Source: Chloroflexota bacterium
GTDB taxonomy: Bacteria; Chloroflexota; Anaerolineae; Aggregatilineales; UBA2796
DNA: 64,000 nt
Direction of reading: 5' to 3'
Assembly: GCA_021325095.1 (NCBI GenBank)
Contig: JAJPHV010000114.1
Span: forward strand, 1-64,000
Position 1 is the stretch's first letter. Every line of letters begins with the position of its first letter. The notes beneath the pieces were generated by a model, which saw only the letters and a list, made by a program, of their open reading frames with translations, made no database searches and was not told the origin of the DNA. This document shows, one piece after another, positions 8,634 to 15,557 of the stretch. The position numbers and the translations under genes are program-made.

Positions 8634-8699
8634 TCGTCAGTCGGCACTATACTGATGATCGAGGCGTGGAGCAGCACCAGCTCCCCGCCTTTTTCTTTT
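8581..8699 (+). promoter_or_regulatory. Transcription attenuator of pheA-thrC-aspartate kinase
   Basis: A strong Rho-independent terminator lies about 30 nt before pheA: AGGCGTGGAGC (8662-8672) pairs with GCTCCCCGCCT (8680-8690) with one T-C mismatch, then a run of T (8690-8699 with one C). Its 5' arm can instead pair upstream: CACGCTTC (8613-8620) with GAGGCGTG (8661-8668), 8 consecutive pairs including one G-U, which would block the terminator. A further hairpin, TGCCG (8623-8627) with CGGCA (8642-8646), sits inside that antiterminator. TGAAG (8581-8585) with CTTCA (8617-8621) could undo it. The promoter-leader-terminator-gene order supports regulated readthrough. The sensor is not evident. 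Confidence 0.6.
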
Positions 8700-8728
8700 A
8701 TTTCAGCGCTGTGGTTTGGGAGGCAAGT

Positions 8729-9586
8729 TTGCCAACGGACTCGATCCTGGTTGCTTTTCAAGGTGTACATGGAGCCTATTCCGAAGAAGCGATCCGCCAG
8801 CATTTCGGTGAAGCCGTACAGACCCTACCTTGTAACTCGTTCGAGGAAGTCTTCAGTGCCGTCGAGTCGGGGCGGGCCACCTATGGAATGCAGCCCGTCG
8901 AAAACACGCTGGCAGGGTCGGTAGCTTCGTCCTACGAACTGCTGCTCGACTACGATCTGCGCATCCAGGCCGAAGTGATCTTGCGCGTCCGCCATACCCT
9001 GCTGGCCCCGGCAGGCACTGCACTGGCCGAGGTCAGGAAAGCGCGCTCTCACCCGCAGGCATTGGCGCAGTGTGAGCGCTATCTGGCGCGGCATGGCATT
9101 GAAGCCGTTGCCTGGTTTGACACGGCAGGCAGCGCCCGCGATCTGGCCGCGCAGCCGGAGCCGAATACAGCCGCGATTGCCAGCGCGCTGGCCGGACAGT
9201 TGTACGGCCTTCAAGCCCTCGACGTGGGAATCGAAGACCAACCGTTCAACTACACACGCATGTTTGTGCTGGGCCACAGCGACCCGCCGCCGGGCGACCA
9301 CAACAAAACGTCGATTGTCTTTACATTGATGCACCAACCCGGTTCACTGCATGGCTGTCTTGGCGAATTCGCCTCGCGGGGCATCAACCTGACCAAGATC
9401 GAGTCCAGGCCACGCCGCAATAAGCCCTGGCAGTACTACATCTACCTGGATTTCGAGGGCCATTTCCGGGAACCGCACTGCGAGGCAGCACTGATGGGTC
9501 TGCTTCGGCGCGCCACAATGGTCAAAGTGCTAGGGTCGTATCCGGCGGCCAGCCAGCCTGTCGATGAAAGGAATGGCAACTTATGA
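8729..9586 (+). CDS. pheA: Prephenate dehydratase PheA (PDT + ACT)
   Basis: Converts prephenate to phenylpyruvate for phenylalanine synthesis. Of 285 residues, about 1-180 form the PDT domain with GAYSEEA, the [11 protein letters not shown] active-site motif (Thr in place of the usual Ser) and NYTRMFVLG (TRM instead of TRF). Residues about 195-265 form an ACT domain with QPGSLHG and the NLTKIESRP motif that binds phenylalanine in feedback-regulated homologues. I start at TTG 8729, behind GGGAGG at 5-6 nt, which puts the conserved [14 protein letters not shown] strand at the N-terminus. A longer in-frame GTG 8666 would translate the terminator T-run as a spurious FFFYF stretch. Its TGA overlaps the thrC ATG. 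Confidence 0.94.
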   Translation: MPTDSILVAFQGVHGAYSEEAIRQHFGEAVQTLPCNSFEEVFSAVESGRATYGMQPVENTLAGSVASSYELLLDYDLRIQAEVILRVRHTLLAPAGTALAEVRKARSHPQALAQCERYLARHGIEAVAWFDTAGSARDLAAQPEPNTAAIASALAGQLYGLQALDVGIEDQPFNYTRMFVLGHSDPPPGDHNKTSIVFTLMHQPGSLHGCLGEFASRGINLTKIESRPRRNKPWQYYIYLDFEGHFREPHCEAALMGLLRRATMVKVLGSYPAASQPVDERNGNL

Positions 9587-10887
9587 CGCTCAGTCTGCTG
9601 CGGTGTATGGAATGCGGCAATACGCACCAACTGGATGACCCGGTTTACGTCTGTGGCAAGTGCGGTGGCCTGCTGGACGTAGAACACGATCTGGATACGC
9701 TGCGGCCAACGATCAGCCGGGCGCTGTTCGATTCGCGTCTGGGCAGCCTGGATGCGCCATACAGCAGCGGCGTGTGGCGCTACAAAGAACTGGTCTTCCC
9801 GGAAGCGGACGAGAGTGCCATTGTCACGCGCGGCGAGGGCAACACGACGCTATACCGCGCGCCCGCGAAGCTGGCAGCCTGGGTCGGCTCGGAACGTCTG
9901 GCGCTCAAGCACGAGGGCGAAAACCCCACCGGCTCCTTCAAAGATCGCGGCATGACGGGCGGTGTCACCCACGCCGTGATGGTCGAGGCATCGGGTGTGG
10001 TCTGCGCCTCAACGGGCAATACGTCAGCGTCGATGGCTTCCTACGCGGCGCTGGCGGGCCTTCGTGGGTTGGTGTTTTTCCCTTATGGCAACATTGCGAT
10101 GGGCAAGCTGGCGCAGTCCGTCGCCTACGGCGCGATCAGTGTCCAGGTCAAGGGCGACTTTGATGCGAGCCTGGCGCTGGTGCGCCAGGCGTGCCGTGAG
10201 TTCGGCATTTACCTGCTCAATTCGGTCAATCCTTTCCGCCTGGAAGGGCAAAAGACCATCGTCTTCGAGATTCTCCAACAGCGGCGCTGGAAAGTGCCGG
10301 ATTGGATCGTGCTGCCCGGCGGCAACCTGGGCAACGTTTCGGCGTTCGGCAAAGGTCTGAAGGAACTGCTCGACCTGGGCCTGATTGACCGGATGCCGCG
10401 CATCGCCGTGATCCAGGCCGCCGGAGCCGCGCCCTTTTACCAGAGCTACCGCGAGGGCTTTGCCGAGCGGCATACCGTCAAAGCCAACACGATAGCGACG
10501 GCCATCAAGATCGGCAACCCGGCCAGCTACATCAAGGCCCGCCGCACCCTGCAATGGACCGATGGTATCGTGGAGATCGTCACCGATCAGGAGATCATCG
10601 ACGCGAAGGCGCAGGTCGATAAGTCCGGGATTGGCTGCGAACCGGCCTCGGCGGCTTCGGTAGCGGGCATCAAAAAGCTGATTGCCAGCGGGGTCATCAA
10701 ACCAGCCGACGACGTGGTTGGCATTCTGACCGGACACGTTCTGAAAGACCCCGGTATCGTCATCGACTACCATCAGGGCACACTGGACGGCCTGCAAAGC
10801 ACGTATGCCAACGCCCTGCGCACCATTGAGCCGACGCTGGCCGACGTGCAGGCGCTTTTGAACGAGGAGAAGGTTCCAACGCGGTAA
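9583..10887 (+). CDS. thrC: Threonine synthase ThrC
   Basis: PLP enzyme converting O-phosphohomoserine to threonine. The 434-residue protein begins with a CxxC...CxxC zinc-ribbon-like segment (CMECG, CGKCG) common in this ThrC subgroup. Next comes the EGNTTL motif and the PLP-lysine loop [11 protein letters not shown]. The [10 protein letters not shown] substrate/phosphate-binding loop follows, then a glycine-rich [12 protein letters not shown] cofactor-phosphate loop. The ATG overlaps the pheA stop (ATGA), so translation is probably coupled, and aspartate kinase follows after 8 bp. One transcript would thus feed both phenylalanine and threonine pathways under one attenuator. Confidence 0.95.
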   Translation: MTLSLLRCMECGNTHQLDDPVYVCGKCGGLLDVEHDLDTLRPTISRALFDSRLGSLDAPYSSGVWRYKELVFPEADESAIVTRGEGNTTLYRAPAKLAAWVGSERLALKHEGENPTGSFKDRGMTGGVTHAVMVEASGVVCASTGNTSASMASYAALAGLRGLVFFPYGNIAMGKLAQSVAYGAISVQVKGDFDASLALVRQACREFGIYLLNSVNPFRLEGQKTIVFEILQQRRWKVPDWIVLPGGNLGNVSAFGKGLKELLDLGLIDRMPRIAVIQAAGAAPFYQSYREGFAERHTVKANTIATAIKIGNPASYIKARRTLQWTDGIVEIVTDQEIIDAKAQVDKSGIGCEPASAASVAGIKKLIASGVIKPADDVVGILTGHVLKDPGIVIDYHQGTLDGLQSTYANALRTIEPTLADVQALLNEEKVPTR

Positions 10888-10895
10888 AGGCGCTT

Positions 10896-12290
10896 ATGTC
10901 CACGCTCGTCATGAAATTTGGCGGATCGCTCACCGCTGACGCCAGGCGCATTGCACGGGTGGCACAGGTTATCCTGGCCGAAACGCTGGCCTGGGAGCGG
11001 ATGGTCGTGGTCGCCTCCGCGATGGGCGGCGTGACCGACGATCTCAACCGGGCGGTAGAGCTTGCTGCGGCCCGCAACGCAGCGGGCTACCGCCGGGTCA
11101 TTGCCGACGTGCGCAATCGTCACATCGAGGTCATTGAAACCCTCTTCAGCAGTGAGGCTTCACGCTGCGACCTGGTCGCTCACGTTGACCGACTGCTGTT
11201 CGACGTGCTCAACATCTGTGATGCGGTGCTGGCGCGGCGCGAAGCGCTGCCCCGTGACCGCGACCTGGTGATGGCAGCGGGCGAGCGCATGATGATTTAC
11301 ATCCTGGCGGCGCTGGTACGCCAGGAAGGACTGCGCGCTGCTGCCGTCGATGCCACATCGCTGATCATCACCGATGATCGCTACCAGAACGCCAATCCAC
11401 TGATGGACCTGATCGACGAGCGGGTGGATACGATTTTGCGCCCGCTGCTCGAAGAAGGCATCGTGCCGCTGGTGACGGGCTTTATCGGCGCTACCCGGAG
11501 CGGCATCGTCACGACGCTTGGCCGGGGCGGAAGCGATTTCACTACTACCATCCTGGCTGCATCGCTGCACGCCGAGGAGATCTGGATCTGGACGCATGTG
11601 GATGGCGTGATGTCGGCAGACCCGGCGCTCGTCCCCGGCGCGCACGTGATCCCGGTGCTGTCTTACGAAGACGTGGGTGAATTGTCCTTTTTTGGCGCGC
11701 ACGTGCTGCATCCTCGTGCCGTCGAGCCACTATTGCCGCACGGTATCCCACTGCGTGTACGCAACCCATTCAATCTTGACCATGCCGGGACGCTCATTCA
11801 GCCGGAAACTGTCGAATCGTCTATCGGCCCGAAGATGGTGACGGCTGTGGACGGCATGTACCTGTCCACGAGCGGACAATCCATCGACCTGACCGAATTC
11901 CTCGGCCAATTTCGCCAGATCGCCGGGCAGTTGGCGATGGGGCCGGTCATCGTCATGCAGAGTCACCGGCGCACGACGCTAGTGTTCGTCGTGCCGACCA
12001 CCGCCGGGCCAACGGCCATTGCGACGCTCACACAGCGTCTGGAGTCCGGGCTGGGCACGGATCGTTGGGAGATCAGCCCGGTCAAGGTCATCGCCGTCAT
12101 GGGATCGCCAGCGCAGATCGCATTGAACGACCCGGTCAGCGGTCAGGCGATCCGGCCACTGGCGCTCGCTGTCGGGCCGGGCGAGCGCCGCCTGATCGCC
12201 GTCGCGCCGCAGGATGCGCAGTCCGTCGTCCGGCAGTTGCATAAGCTGGCGAACCAGCCCTTGTACGGCGCTGGCACGCGCCTGGGCTGA
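10896..12290 (+). CDS. Aspartate kinase (monofunctional, with ACT tail)
   Basis: Phosphorylates aspartate, the first step toward lysine, threonine and methionine. The 464-residue protein has the amino-acid-kinase N-terminus VMKFGGSL, the AMGGVTDDL turn and a GERMMIYIL helix. TLGRGGSDFTTT (aspartate/ATP site) and the WTHVDGVMSADP segment follow, then FFGAHVLHPRAVEPL. The last 150 residues are two degenerate ACT-like modules (around VTAVDGMYLS and VKVIAVMG) that would mediate allosteric control. No homoserine dehydrogenase domain is fused. It lies 8 bp after thrC, last in the pheA operon. Which isozyme symbol (lysC or thrA type) applies cannot be decided from sequence alone. Confidence 0.95.
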   Translation: MSTLVMKFGGSLTADARRIARVAQVILAETLAWERMVVVASAMGGVTDDLNRAVELAAARNAAGYRRVIADVRNRHIEVIETLFSSEASRCDLVAHVDRLLFDVLNICDAVLARREALPRDRDLVMAAGERMMIYILAALVRQEGLRAAAVDATSLIITDDRYQNANPLMDLIDERVDTILRPLLEEGIVPLVTGFIGATRSGIVTTLGRGGSDFTTTILAASLHAEEIWIWTHVDGVMSADPALVPGAHVIPVLSYEDVGELSFFGAHVLHPRAVEPLLPHGIPLRVRNPFNLDHAGTLIQPETVESSIGPKMVTAVDGMYLSTSGQSIDLTEFLGQFRQIAGQLAMGPVIVMQSHRRTTLVFVVPTTAGPTAIATLTQRLESGLGTDRWEISPVKVIAVMGSPAQIALNDPVSGQAIRPLALAVGPGERRLIAVAPQDAQSVVRQLHKLANQPLYGAGTRLG

Positions 12291-12359
12291 TCGGTTCTGG
12301 GCGAGGGCTGGCCTGTTTGACCCTTCATGGGGACGCTGCGGTCTGGTACAATAGGCTTT

Positions 12360-12720
12360 GCCCAGGCTGGTCGGATGGTCGCGCCCCGTTCACCGGGGTG
12401 AGGAAAGTCCGCGCTCCGTAGAGCACGGTGCTGGCTAACAGCCAGGCGAGGCAACTCGACGGCAGAGTGCCACAGAGAAGTGTATTGCCCCGCAAGGGGC
12501 GAGGGTGAAACGGTGGCGTAAGAGGCCCACCAGCGCTGCCGGTGACGGCAGCGGCTAGGCAAACCCCACCGGGAGCAAGGCCAAGCAGAAGCGAGGGGCT
12601 GCTCGTCCCGTTACCAGCTTCGGGTAGGCTGCACGAGACGGCAGGTAACTGCCGCCCTAGAGAGATGACCATTACCCTGCACCGCAGGGAACAGAACGCG
12701 GCTTATAGATCAGCCTGGGC
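12360..12720 (+). ncRNA. rnpB: RNase P RNA, bacterial type A
   Basis: Catalytic RNA that matures tRNA 5' ends. The terminal helix P1 is visible as GCCCAGGCTG (12360-12369) with CAGCCTGGGC (12711-12720). The P4 5' strand region reads GAGGAAAGTCCGCGCTCC (12400-12417), the family signature. The 3' core has AGAACGCGGCTTATAGA (12693-12709). The internal GGCAGGTAACTGCCGCCCTA stretch, followed by GAGATGACC, matches the segment that carries the tRNA-CCA-binding loop and downstream junction in type A RNAs. A possible -10 TACAAT lies at 12347-12352, with only a weak -35. It is convergent with the split tRNA-fMet gene, whose 5' end it would process. Confidence 0.95.
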
Positions 12721-12754
12721 TTCTTGAGGCAGAACATCCAGGGGGCGCACCCGG

Positions 12755-12784
12755 AAACAAAAACTGGCATCTCGTCGATGCCAG
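12755..12784 (-). terminator. Rho-independent terminator of tRNA-fMet (shared gap with rnpB)
   Basis: Perfect 8-bp stem CTGGCATC (12764-12771) and GATGCCAG (12777-12784) with a 5-nt loop. On the minus strand it is followed by TTTTTGTTT, a good T-tract just after the tRNA-fMet gene. On the plus strand the tail is only TCCTTT, so rnpB may also use it, but weakly. Confidence 0.8.
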
Positions 12785-12796
12785 TCCTTTGAGCAG

Positions 12797-13145
12797 TTGC
12801 GGGGGTAGGATTCGAACCTACGACCTCCGGGTTATGCATACCACTTCAGCTTTCGCTGCCTGTTTGCACAGTTCGTGGTCTGGACTTTCCCTTCATCTTT
12901 CGGCTGTTGGGGGCCGCGAAGATGCCTGCCATCAAGTCTCTACACCTTCTCCGCCAACGCTGAACGTTGTTGGAGCTTGGCTCGGGGTTACCCCGCTAAC
13001 GGCTTCCCCGACTTTGACAGAAAATCGCACGCCAGTTTCCTCGCGTGCAGCCCACTGTGAGATTAACGCCCTTCGCGGAATTGGGTGGGTGTACTGTTAA
13101 CCTCACGGAATTGAGCCCGACGAGCTGCCACTGCTCTACCCCGCG
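12797..13145 (-). tRNA. Initiator tRNA-fMet(CAU), interrupted by a group I intron
   Basis: Two exons, 13145-13114 (32 nt) and 12836-12797 (40 nt), join into an initiator tRNA. The acceptor stem is CGCGGGG with CCCCGCA, leaving the C1-A72 mismatch that marks bacterial initiators, and the discriminator is A73. The anticodon stem carries three consecutive G-C pairs (TCGGG with CCCGG), also an initiator hallmark. The joined loop is CTCATAA, with anticodon CAT. The T arm is GTAGG-TTCGAAT-CCTAC and the D arm GAGC-AGTGGCA-GCTC. CCA is not encoded. The intron sits between T33 and C34. The gene would be silent without splicing, and it is the only initiator tRNA in the window. Confidence 0.95.
12837..13113 (-). 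ncRNA. Group I intron (IC3-like), 277 nt, no ORF
   Basis: Conserved core elements are all visible on the minus strand. P4 is CGGGG (13010-13006) with CCCCG in the Q-like TAACCCCGAGCCAAGC (12990-12975). P5 is CCG-ttag-CGG. P6 is CTCC...GGAG. P7 is GACTT (12938-12934) with AAGTC (12887-12883), flanked by the R-like GGTGTAGAGACTTGATGG and S-like GGAAAGTCCAG. P9 closes with ACCAC and GTGGT. The intron ends in G (omega-G) and exon 1 ends in T, as required. A guide segment GTG-a-GGTT (13103-13096 region) can pair GGCU of exon 1 (P1, G-U at the splice site) and CAU of exon 2 (P10). The order and wording resemble cyanobacterial tRNA introns. No endonuclease gene fits in it. Confidence 0.93.
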
Positions 13146-13152
13146 ACTGAAG

Positions 13153-13181
13153 AGTATACCAGCCCGACTCCCGCTTGTAAA
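13153..13181 (-). promoter_or_regulatory. Promoter of the split tRNA-fMet gene
   Basis: On the minus strand, TTTACA (13181-13176) and TATACT (13158-13153) are 17 bp apart, each matching 5 of 6 consensus bases. The predicted start is within a few bases of the tRNA 5' end at 13145. This separates the tRNA transcript from the upstream SpoIIE-family gene. Confidence 0.75.
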
Positions 13182-13202
13182 GGGGCAAATGGGGGTGGGA
13201 AT

Positions 13203-15314
13203 CTACGGCCTGTTCCGTTCTCTGTACAGGCGGCCTGGCTTGCTCTCCAGTTCGCGGCGCAGGATCAGCAGTGTAATGTCGTCGGCGCGCGGCACTGTGC
13301 CTTCAAATTCGGCGACGGCGCGCAAAATCTCGCTACACATGGCCTCGGCAGGTGAGTGCAAACACGCGCGGACTGCCCCTTGCAGCGCTTCGTCGCCGAA
13401 AAATTCCCCTGTCTCGTTCATTGCCTCGGTCAGCCCATCCGTATACAGCACCAGCGTTTCGCCTGCCTCAATCTTCAGACTGCGACGCGACCAACGAGCG
13501 TTTTCCAGAATACCAAGCGGCGGGCCGGTGCGCCGCAGTGCCCTGGCGCGGCGGCCCCGGTGGCGGCGGAAGAGGTAGGGTGGATTGTGGCCCGCGTTGA
13601 CGTAGGTCAGGATGCCCGTCGATGGGTCGAGCACCCCGAAGAACAGGGTTACAAACAGGTCGCTCTGGGTGTCGGTGACGATCCGCGCATTTACGGTCTG
13701 GATGACGTGGGCCACTTGCCGCAGATAGGTCTGCGCATAGCGCAGCGCGTAATCGATGGCATAGGCGCGGATTAGGGTGCGGCTGAGGGCCATGTAGAGG
13801 GCCGCTCCCACCCCCTTGTCGGCCACGTCCGCAATGACGATTCCGAGGCGCCCGCCGTGCAGGGGAATGAGGTCAAAGAAATCTCCAGAGGTTTCGCGGG
13901 CCGGTTCGAGTGCCGCCGCGATCTGCCAGCCCCCGATCTGGGGACGCTCGGCGGGTAGAAAGCTGGTCTGCACCGAACGGGCGAAAGTCAATTCTTGCGC
14001 CAGGCGTTCCCGGCGCACCTGCTCCGATACCGTCTGCCGGTACACTTCGGCGCTGTGCAAAGTCGAAGCGATCTGATCTGCCAGCCACTGCACGGCGGGC
14101 AGCAGATGATGAAAGGTTCCGATCCGCTGCTCACGGTGCAGATAAATCCGGCCCTGCACGCGCTGCGTGCGCGGCTGGATGACCGGCACGATAATCACCC
14201 CTTCCCGGCCCGCCTGGTCCAACCAGGGACGCGCCTCGCGGGGGCCTAAGACCAGCGGTTCCACCCGATCCACGTCCCAGTTCCAGCACCGGGCATCGGG
14301 GCCAGCCCAGTGATCGGGCAGAAGCAGCAAGACCTGATCGGGGTAAAGACGGATGGCGACGCAGCACAGCGGAAAGATGTTCGGGACGAATGCCTGGAGC
14401 AGGCCGGGCAGGTTGGCCTCGTCGGGTGCGGCTTGCAGCAGCGATTGGCTGAGTCGTTGAAGTTGCTCAAGCTCGCGGGTGCGGCGGCGGGCACTCTCGA
14501 TGGTACGGCTCAGGCGGTCAATGATGACGGTTCCAATGAGCAGAATCGCCAGGAAGCTGAAAAAAGCACCCCAGCCCGCCAGACTGTACAGGCCGGCGGG
14601 CAAGATCGCCACCAACCCGGCCACCGGGCCGAGCAGCACCATCAGGGCGAACAGAAGGGTGCTTTCGGTGCGCTGTCCTGGTGTAAACGGCGACATGACG
14701 CGGCTGATCCCCTGGCTGATGGCGATCATGACCGAGCCAAGCGTGAACCCAACCAGGGTCGCTGCTACGACAGGCAGCACGTCTGGCACGTCCAGAGAGG
14801 GCAAAGGGAAACGCCCGCCCAGCCGCTCGTAGACTGCCACTTCAACCAGTGTCGGCACCAGCACGGACATGCGGAAGACGCTCTGAGAGAAGATGCGGAT
14901 GCGCTGTAAGGAACCGCCCTCCCGCTGCTGAAGAAAATAGGCCACCCAGGGCAGAAGCACGCCGAGCCACGCCACCGTCGGCCCGAACACAAGCACGCCT
15001 GACCACATCGCCTCGCCCCAGAACGAGCGCCGCTCCGAGCGATAGCTGCCCGATGTCGTGACGAAATACATCTCCAGCCAGAGCGTGCTGAACAGCAGGA
15101 GGAAGCCGAACAGGAGCAGCAAAAAAGGCCAGTGCTCGCGCAAGACGTCTGAATCGGTCACGCTGATCAGCCAGGCCAGGCCAAGCAGTGAGGGCGGAAT
15201 AAACACCAGCGCCCGCCATACGTATCCGGCGGCAGCATATCGCTCCGCTTCTGGAAAGCGATCCAGCCAGGGAAAGCAACGGCGCACAATTGCGTACAAA
15301 CGTTCTCTCATCAT
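13203..15314 (-). CDS. Membrane-bound SpoIIE/RsbU-type PP2C serine phosphatase
   Basis: A 703-residue signalling phosphatase. The first 270 residues hold about six to seven hydrophobic helices. A linker helix (RRRTRELEQLQRLSQSLL) follows, then a GAF-like sensor region (about 290-425). The C-terminal PP2C domain (about 465-690) shows SGDFFDL, the metal-Asp motif IADVADKGVGAALYMAL, YVNAGHNPP and LYTDGLTEAMN. These are the metal-binding aspartates of SpoIIE/RsbU enzymes, which usually dephosphorylate anti-anti-sigma (STAS) proteins. No STAS or RsbW-like partner is in the window. The N-terminal double Met (15314, 15311) makes the exact start uncertain. It is transcribed divergently from malQ. Confidence 0.88.
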   Translation of the reverse strand: MMRERLYAIVRRCFPWLDRFPEAERYAAAGYVWRALVFIPPSLLGLAWLISVTDSDVLREHWPFLLLLFGFLLLFSTLWLEMYFVTTSGSYRSERRSFWGEAMWSGVLVFGPTVAWLGVLLPWVAYFLQQREGGSLQRIRIFSQSVFRMSVLVPTLVEVAVYERLGGRFPLPSLDVPDVLPVVAATLVGFTLGSVMIAISQGISRVMSPFTPGQRTESTLLFALMVLLGPVAGLVAILPAGLYSLAGWGAFFSFLAILLIGTVIIDRLSRTIESARRRTRELEQLQRLSQSLLQAAPDEANLPGLLQAFVPNIFPLCCVAIRLYPDQVLLLLPDHWAGPDARCWNWDVDRVEPLVLGPREARPWLDQAGREGVIIVPVIQPRTQRVQGRIYLHREQRIGTFHHLLPAVQWLADQIASTLHSAEVYRQTVSEQVRRERLAQELTFARSVQTSFLPAERPQIGGWQIAAALEPARETSGDFFDLIPLHGGRLGIVIADVADKGVGAALYMALSRTLIRAYAIDYALRYAQTYLRQVAHVIQTVNARIVTDTQSDLFVTLFFGVLDPSTGILTYVNAGHNPPYLFRRHRGRRARALRRTGPPLGILENARWSRRSLKIEAGETLVLYTDGLTEAMNETGEFFGDEALQGAVRACLHSPAEAMCSEILRAVAEFEGTVPRADDITLLILRRELESKPGRLYRERNRP

Positions 15315-15500
15315 GCCGGGGATTGTACCGCGCGACTCTGGAGATCGCGGAGTCTCGGCGCGGCCAGTCGCCTCTGGCCCCTTCTACAAGTTTGGAGACA
15401 GAGACGGGATTGGCACACGCTTAACTTGTCAGCCATTTTATAGGGCTGCCCGTGTTGCGCGAGTAGCCTGTTGCTTTGTACACTGGTATTGTCTGGAATG

Positions 15501-15528
15501 GCAGCGGCGGCTTCGGAGCCGCCGCTGC
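15501..15528 (+). promoter_or_regulatory. Perfect 12-bp hairpin in the malQ leader
   Basis: GCAGCGGCGGCT (15501-15512), a TCGG loop, and AGCCGCCGCTGC (15517-15528) form an uninterrupted, very G+C-rich stem 30 nt before the malQ ATG. There is no T-tract, so it is not a simple terminator. A weak promoter (TTGCGC 15455-15460, 18 bp, TACACT 15479-15484) would place it in the 5' untranslated RNA, where it could stabilise the message or affect ribosome access. Confidence 0.45.
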
Positions 15529-15557
15529 GCACAGGTGCTACAGAGAGGATTATCTGA

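Noticed and set aside
8541-8700. T-box riboswitch before pheA
   Set aside because: No AGGGTGGNACCGCG-like T-box sequence or recognisable stem I is present and the leader is too short; an attenuator with other pairing is the better reading.
8666-8728. FFFYF-containing N-terminal extension of PheA as a phe leader peptide
   Set aside because: It is the terminator T-tract read in frame, not a separate short ORF before the terminator; the GGGAGG-TTG start explains PheA better.
12143-12672. Minus-strand ORFs of 115-139 codons across rnpB
   Set aside because: They cover a strongly conserved RNase P RNA and have no ribosome site or recognisable protein motif.
12789-13100. A 103-codon plus-strand ORF over the tRNA
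   Set aside because: It begins with GGRIRTYDL-type residues, the usual artefact of translating the antisense of a tRNA T-arm, and continues through the intron.
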